The notes under the pieces are model-generated. The model searched no databases. It was not told the DNA's origin and worked only from the letters and a program-made list of their open reading frames with translations. The position numbers and the translations under genes are program-made. DNA of 64,000 bases, taken from positions 496,001 through 560,000 of the forward strand of contig NZ_CP016534.2 in the NCBI RefSeq assembly GCF_001687565.2, given 5' to 3'. Position 1 is the first letter of the stretch, and every line of letters begins with the position of its first letter. Below, in pieces: positions 59,485-64,000 of this stretch. Source of the DNA: Planococcus antarcticus DSM 14505. GTDB lineage: Bacteria; Bacillota; Bacilli; Bacillales_A; Planococcaceae.

Positions 59485-59955
59485 ATGCGCCCTTTCGATT
59501 ATGTGGAAATGAGAGTTCCTGCTAAATCCCAATACGTAGGTGTTGCAAGACTGACCATTTCGGGTCTGGCAAGCCGTATCGGTTTTTCGTTTGACGATAT
59601 AGAGGATTTGAAAATCGCTTCAAGTGAAGCGGTGACCAATGCAGTTCAACACGCTTACGCAGAAGGTGAAGAAGGCGAAGTCGTCATCGGTTGTGCACTG
59701 TATGAAGATAAGATTGAAATTATGGTAGCAGACCACGGCCAAAGCTTCAATTTTGAAGAAACTAAGGCAAAAGTAGGTCCTTACCACGATCAAGAAGAAG
59801 GTGCTTTTCTTCGTGAAGGAGGTCTCGGCTTGTATTTAATTGAAACATTAATGGATGAAGTCAAAGTTCACCATCAAGAAGGAGTAACAATCTTCATGAC
59901 AAAGCATGTTGAAGGAGAGCAGGTGGAGAAGGATGTCGAAACAGTCTCATCCTAA
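59485..59955 (+). CDS. rsbW: Anti-sigma-B factor and kinase RsbW
   Basis: A 156-residue GHKL kinase. N-box SSEAVTNAVQHAY, G1-like ADHGQSF and G2-like REGGLGLYLIETLMDEV. It binds sigma-B in unstressed cells and phosphorylates RsbV. It overlaps sigB by 23 nt. Confidence 0.96.
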   Translation: MRPFDYVEMRVPAKSQYVGVARLTISGLASRIGFSFDDIEDLKIASSEAVTNAVQHAYAEGEEGEVVIGCALYEDKIEIMVADHGQSFNFEETKAKVGPYHDQEEGAFLREGGLGLYLIETLMDEVKVHHQEGVTIFMTKHVEGEQVEKDVETVSS

Positions 59956-60715
59956 CCAGCCTACTAAAGAGCAGGTGCTTGAGTGGATTGAAGCTTATCA
60001 AAAGACAGAAGATGAAGAAGCCCAGACAAATTTAGTGTTGAATTATAAGCGTCTTGTTGAATCCATTGCGCGAAAATACTCTAATGGTAAATCTTACCAC
60101 GAAGACATCGCGCAAGTAGGCATGTTGGGACTTTTAGGAGCCATTAGGCGCTATGATCCTTCATTCGGTCGTAGCTTCGAGGCTTTCGCCGTGCCTACAA
60201 TTATCGGCGAAATCAAACGCTTTTTGCGCGATAAAACTTGGGCAATCCATGTTCCGCGGCGCATAAAGGAATTGGGGCCACGTATCAAAGCGACGGTGGA
60301 AGTGCTGACAACAGAGCTTCAGCGTTCACCGCAAGTGTGGGAAATCGCCGAATATCTGGATGTTGAAGAAGACGATGTTCTGGAAGCAATGGAAATGGGC
60401 AAAAGCTATCAGGCACTTTCAATGGACCACTCTTTAGAGGCGGATTCAGACGGCAGTACAGTTACATTATTTGACGTAGTCGGACAAGAAGATGATGGAT
60501 ACGAGAAAGCGGATCAGCGGATGCTTGTAGCTGAAGCGATGAATGTGCTTTCTGAACGAGAAAAGCAGATCATCCAATTCACTTACATAGAGCAGCTGAG
60601 CCAAAAAGAAGCCGGAGACAAACTCGGTATTTCTCAAATGCATGTTTCCCGTTTGCAAAGAAAAGCCATTAAAAAACTTCAGGAAGCTATTCTCGCGGCC
60701 GGTGGGGTTTCGTAG
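59933..60715 (+). CDS. sigB: RNA polymerase sigma factor SigB
   Basis: A 260-residue sigma-70 family general stress factor. Region 2: YHEDIAQVGMLGLLGAIRRY and FAVPTIIGEIKRFLRDKTW, with HVPRRIKELGP of region 3; region 4: LSEREKQIIQFTYIEQLSQK and LGISQMHVSRLQRKAI. ATG 59933 has GGAGAAGG close before it inside rsbW. Confidence 0.97.
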   Translation: MSKQSHPNQPTKEQVLEWIEAYQKTEDEEAQTNLVLNYKRLVESIARKYSNGKSYHEDIAQVGMLGLLGAIRRYDPSFGRSFEAFAVPTIIGEIKRFLRDKTWAIHVPRRIKELGPRIKATVEVLTTELQRSPQVWEIAEYLDVEEDDVLEAMEMGKSYQALSMDHSLEADSDGSTVTLFDVVGQEDDGYEKADQRMLVAEAMNVLSEREKQIIQFTYIEQLSQKEAGDKLGISQMHVSRLQRKAIKKLQEAILAAGGVS

Positions 60716-61314
60716 TGGAGAAAATTCAGCATAGTTTCGTAAATGCTTTTATTTTCAACGAAGCAAAAAAAGGGAATTTTGAATCCGGCGACAGCTATCA
60801 CACTGTGTTGACGGACGATTATTTCATTTGCTCTGTAGCCGATGGATTGGGAAGTGGTCCTGTGGCGCGTGAATCGTCTCAAGTCATTCCCGAAATTTTA
60901 CGAGAATATCACCATGAAACAATTGATCAATTAATGTATCGCTTTAACGGATTGATGCTCCAAAAACGCGGGGCTGCCGTAGCCATCTTTAAAGTCGACT
61001 TTAATAAAAAAACGCTTGAATACAGTTGTGTCGGCAATATCCGATTTTACCTATACCGCAAAGCGACAGATGAGATCATCTATCCGCTGCCGGTAATGGG
61101 ATATCTGTCAGGACGACCGCAGAAATTGCGCACTCAGCTTTACACATACGAGGAAAACGATTTGTTCCTGATTCATTCCGATGGAGTGGATTTAAGGAAT
61201 CCGAAAGCCATGATGCGTAAAGCTGCAGTTCCCGAGCAATTATACCGTGACATCTTGGCATCTATTCAAACGGGTGACGATGCAACATTTATAGCAGGAA
61301 GCCTTCTCAAATGA
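60715..61314 (+). CDS. rsbX: Negative regulator phosphatase RsbX
   Basis: A 199-residue PP2C-type phosphatase that resets the stressosome by dephosphorylating RsbS and RsbR. VADGLGSGPVARESS and IHSDGVDLRNP hold the metal-binding Asp residues. GTG 60715 overlaps the sigB stop by one base. Last gene of the operon; no strong terminator is seen after it. Confidence 0.95.
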   Translation: MEKIQHSFVNAFIFNEAKKGNFESGDSYHTVLTDDYFICSVADGLGSGPVARESSQVIPEILREYHHETIDQLMYRFNGLMLQKRGAAVAIFKVDFNKKTLEYSCVGNIRFYLYRKATDEIIYPLPVMGYLSGRPQKLRTQLYTYEENDLFLIHSDGVDLRNPKAMMRKAAVPEQLYRDILASIQTGDDATFIAGSLLK

Positions 61315-61502
61315 GATGGTTTCTTTTTTTGTTTGCTGGAGAATTATATTTCAAGATTTGCTTTAAGGGGATAGCTTGGTGGCTTAAAAGAGTCTTTCGG
61401 GATTGTGTACAGAACACGCAGTTGCATTAGTTGCTTGGCTCTGGCACGCGTACACTTTTCTGAATGTGTTAAAATAAAAAGGAACTGAAAGGAAGTGTCC
61501 AG

Positions 61503-63668
61503 ATGGAAATGCAGCAGATACACGCTTTGATTGCTAAAGAAACTAGCGTGAGGAACAACCAGGTCGCGCAAGTCATCGCATTGATTGAAGATAGCAATAC
61601 CGTGCCTTTTATCGCACGTTACCGAAAAGAAGCAACCGGATCTTTGGATGAAGTCCAGATCAAAGCAATTGATGACCGGTATACATACATTCAGAATTTA
61701 GAGCAACGGAAAATAGAAGTGATTCGTTCTATCTCGGAACAGGAAAAGTTGACAGATGAACTTGAAAAGACAATTCACAATGCCACGGTCCTGCAGCGTG
61801 TCGAAGATTTATACCGGCCATACAAGCAGAAGCGCCGTACTAAAGCGACCATCGCGAAAGAAAAAGGCCTGCAGTCATTGGCGGATTGGCTAATGGAGCC
61901 TGGCAATGAAAAATTATCCGATAAAGCGCTGCTATTTGTAAACGAAGAATCGGGTGTCGCGTCAGCAGAAGAAGCAATTCAAGGAGCACAGGATATTTTG
62001 GCAGAACTATTTGCGGATGATCCGGATATCCGTGAAAAAACCCGCTACATGACACGTAAAGACGGAACAATTGCTACTGTTGCCAAGAAAAATCACGAGG
62101 ACGAGAAGCAAGTCTTCCAAATGTATTATGAATACGAAGAAGCCATTCAGAAAATTGTGCCGCATCGTATTTTGGCCATTAACCGCGGGGAAAAAGAAGA
62201 TGTCTTGAAAGTTTCCATCAATCCACCGGTCGACCGCATCGTAACATTGATGAAAAACAAATGGATGAAACAGGCGCGTTCGACAAGCGAAGTGGTCGCT
62301 ATAGCTATTGAAGACAGCTATAAGCGGTTGATTCAACCGTCAGTTGAGCGGGAAATCCGAACTGAATTGAGTGAAAAAGGAGAAACTCAAGCTATCCACA
62401 TCTTTTCCGAAAACCTGCGGAATCTACTATTGCAACCACCGATGAAAAACAAAATGGTATTGGGTGTCGACCCGGCTTATCGGACAGGATGCAAGCTGGC
62501 AGTCATCGACGAGACAGGTAAAATGCTGGAAGTTGCAGTCATTTATCCGCACCCACCTAAATCAGATCAAGCCGGCTCGAAGAAAATCATGGAACGTTTG
62601 ACGGCCAAATACCCGATTGAGATCATGGCAATCGGCAACGGTACCGCGTCGCGCGAGACCGAACAGTTTGTTGCGGACTTCCTGTCAGAAACTTCAGCGG
62701 ACATTTCGTATGTTATCGTCAATGAAGCGGGTGCCAGTGTCTATTCGGCATCTGATATCGCACGTGCCGAGTTCCCAGATCTGAAAGTTGAGGAGCGAAG
62801 TGCGGCATCGATTGCACGCCGTCTGCAGGATCCATTATCTGAACTGGTGAAAATCGATCCGAAAGCGGTCGGTGTTGGACAGTATCAGCATGACGTCTCT
62901 CAGAAGAAGCTAGCAGATCAGCTGACCTTTGTCGTAGAGACAGCCGTTAACCAGGTTGGTGTCAACGTCAATTCGGCATCTTCTTCTTTATTGCAATACG
63001 TGGCTGGCTTAAGCAAAACCGTAGCAGAAAATGTCATCAAGGTCCGCGATGAGAATGGCCGCTTTACTTCACGTGTCCAGCTGAAAAAGATTCCGCGTTT
63101 AGGAGCAAAAACCTATGAACAGGCGATTGGATTCTTACGGATTCCAGAAGGCAAGAATTCACTCGACGCAACAGGGATTCATCCGGAGAGCTATGACATA
63201 GCGGAAAAGCTATTGAAGCTAGTGGGCGAAGACAAAAAATCTGTCGGAAAAACAGGCGTCTCCGAAAAATTAGAGACGCTAGAGTTATCTGGGTTAAGCG
63301 AGACGTGGGGCGTCGGGGAAATCACTTTAAAAGATATTGTGGATGCACTAAAGAAACCGTTCCGTGATCCACGCGATGAATTCCCACAACCTCTGTTGAA
63401 GAACGATATTTTGAAGATGGAAGATCTGCTGCCAGGCATGGAAGTTCAGGGAACTGTCCGTAATGTCGTCGATTTCGGCGCATTCGTTGATATTGGTGTA
63501 AAGCAGGATGGCTTGGTACACATCTCGAAATTGAAAAAAGGTTTTGTGAAGCATCCGCTGGAAGTGGTAGCGGTCGGAGACATTGTCACGGCTTGGGTGG
63601 AAAAAGTGGAAAAAGACAAAGGGCGCATTGCCTTAACGATGCTACAGCCGAAAGAGCAAACTCTTTAA
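61503..63668 (+). CDS. tex: Transcription accessory protein Tex
   Basis: A 721-residue RNA-binding protein of the Tex/YdcI family. N-terminal helical part with [18 protein letters not shown], a YqgF-like RNase H fold ([18 protein letters not shown]), helix-hairpin-helix repeats ([20 protein letters not shown]) and a C-terminal S1 domain ([20 protein letters not shown]). Position after rsbX is as in B. subtilis. Confidence 0.95.
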   Translation: MEMQQIHALIAKETSVRNNQVAQVIALIEDSNTVPFIARYRKEATGSLDEVQIKAIDDRYTYIQNLEQRKIEVIRSISEQEKLTDELEKTIHNATVLQRVEDLYRPYKQKRRTKATIAKEKGLQSLADWLMEPGNEKLSDKALLFVNEESGVASAEEAIQGAQDILAELFADDPDIREKTRYMTRKDGTIATVAKKNHEDEKQVFQMYYEYEEAIQKIVPHRILAINRGEKEDVLKVSINPPVDRIVTLMKNKWMKQARSTSEVVAIAIEDSYKRLIQPSVEREIRTELSEKGETQAIHIFSENLRNLLLQPPMKNKMVLGVDPAYRTGCKLAVIDETGKMLEVAVIYPHPPKSDQAGSKKIMERLTAKYPIEIMAIGNGTASRETEQFVADFLSETSADISYVIVNEAGASVYSASDIARAEFPDLKVEERSAASIARRLQDPLSELVKIDPKAVGVGQYQHDVSQKKLADQLTFVVETAVNQVGVNVNSASSSLLQYVAGLSKTVAENVIKVRDENGRFTSRVQLKKIPRLGAKTYEQAIGFLRIPEGKNSLDATGIHPESYDIAEKLLKLVGEDKKSVGKTGVSEKLETLELSGLSETWGVGEITLKDIVDALKKPFRDPRDEFPQPLLKNDILKMEDLLPGMEVQGTVRNVVDFGAFVDIGVKQDGLVHISKLKKGFVKHPLEVVAVGDIVTAWVEKVEKDKGRIALTMLQPKEQTL

Positions 63669-63690
63669 CATTGAACATAGGGGAGTTAAT

Positions 63691-64000
63691 ATGACGAACG
63701 AAGAACTAACAGGACTGATCAAGGAGATTTCACTGGCAATATTTCATAAGTCGTTCCGCCATGAAGGTCTTTTCAATTCTCGGTTGCGAACCACAGGAGG
63801 CAGATACTTGTTGCGTTCCCACAATATTGAAATCAATCCAAGCTCCTACGAGAAGTTTGGCTATGTTGAACTCGAAGGCATCATCAAACACGAACTCTGT
63901 CATTATCATCTTCATATAGAAGGTAGGGGATATAAACATCGCGACAGGGACTTTAGAGAATTGCTGGAAGAAACAGGAGCGCCGCGTTTTTGTTCGATGC
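63691..64000 (+). CDS. SprT family protein, N-terminal part
   Basis: A SprT-like metalloprotease-fold protein, cut by the window end after about 103 residues. The zinc motif is [15 protein letters not shown] (HExxH), and [10 protein letters not shown] agrees with B. subtilis YdcK. ATG 63691 follows GGGGAG. It lies 22 nt after tex and may share its transcript. Confidence 0.9.
   Translation, partial: MTNEELTGLIKEISLAIFHKSFRHEGLFNSRLRTTGGRYLLRSHNIEINPSSYEKFGYVELEGIIKHELCHYHLHIEGRGYKHRDRDFRELLEETGAPRFCSM

Overview
This 64 kb window is the chromosome of a low-to-mid GC Firmicute of the order Bacillales. It most resembles Planococcus/Planomicrobium-type Planococcaceae, which is an inference from protein style and gene order, not from a database search. 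Evidence includes Bacillus-type Shine-Dalgarno sequences (GGAGG), frequent TTG/GTG starts, a complete eight-gene sigma-B operon (rsbR-S-T-U-V-W-sigB-rsbX), MntR, CsoR, CadC, CvfB, MazEF and a squalene/phytoene synthase family gene. I see no rRNA, tRNA, CRISPR array, prophage or insertion sequence; the mobile-looking DNA consists of short non-coding repeats.

Layout. 0-5 kb: the 3' end of ppaC, a block of 123-bp tandem repeats, a DsbA-family oxidoreductase, azoreductase, an FAD-Rieske oxidoreductase and a second tandem-repeat block. 4.8-9.7 kb: yceI, murB, a membrane-anchored penicillin acylase family enzyme and a paired crcB fluoride channel. 9.7-16 kb: a 20-bp-period intergenic array, sulP-uspA, and the cadC-cadA metal efflux pair with palindromic operators. 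16-24.7 kb: mntR, cvfB, a DUF1002 protein, an MhqR-type ring-cleaving dioxygenase, several GNAT acetyltransferases, small stress-type membrane proteins, an MFS transporter and a lipid kinase. 25-37.5 kb: an AraC regulator, a second YidC, a VanY-like carboxypeptidase, cardiolipin synthase, a squalene synthase-like enzyme, a sucrose-phosphate synthase-like/phosphatase pair, an MBL hydrolase, and a D-amino-acid oxidase-like enzyme followed by an unusual GNAT-aminotransferase fusion. 38-43 kb: an MFS pump and the copper operon csoR-copZ-copA. 43-64 kb: a core block with the gene order of Bacillus subtilis (rodA; SMR pair; ddl-murF; esterase; cshA; ydbS-ydbT; rhomboid; acpS-alr-mazE-mazF; sigma-B operon; tex; sprT).

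How the parts work together. The sigma-B module is the regulatory centre. Reading the intergenic DNA by eye, I find sequences matching the known sigma-B consensus (GTTTAA, about 14 nt, GGGTAT) before rsbV and also before a 51-aa lmo0937-family membrane protein, a 32-aa membrane peptide and a divergent DUF4064 gene, a YtxH-like protein, the sugar-synthesis pair and a 46-aa protein. This suggests a local general-stress regulon that includes compatible-solute synthesis. A second layer is electrophile/quinone defence: an almost perfect MhqR-type operator sits at the start of the dioxygenase transcript and related sites lie near yceI and azoR. Metal control is explicit, with CadC boxes at cadC and CsoR boxes at csoR and copA.

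The most unusual items are the GNAT-class V aminotransferase fusion next to an amino-acid oxidase, the divergent sigma-B promoters serving a 32-aa peptide, the sigma-B-linked sucrose-type glycosyltransferase/phosphatase pair, and two kinds of non-coding repeat: ~120-bp palindromic tandem units sharing a header, and strict 20/21-bp degenerate arrays.
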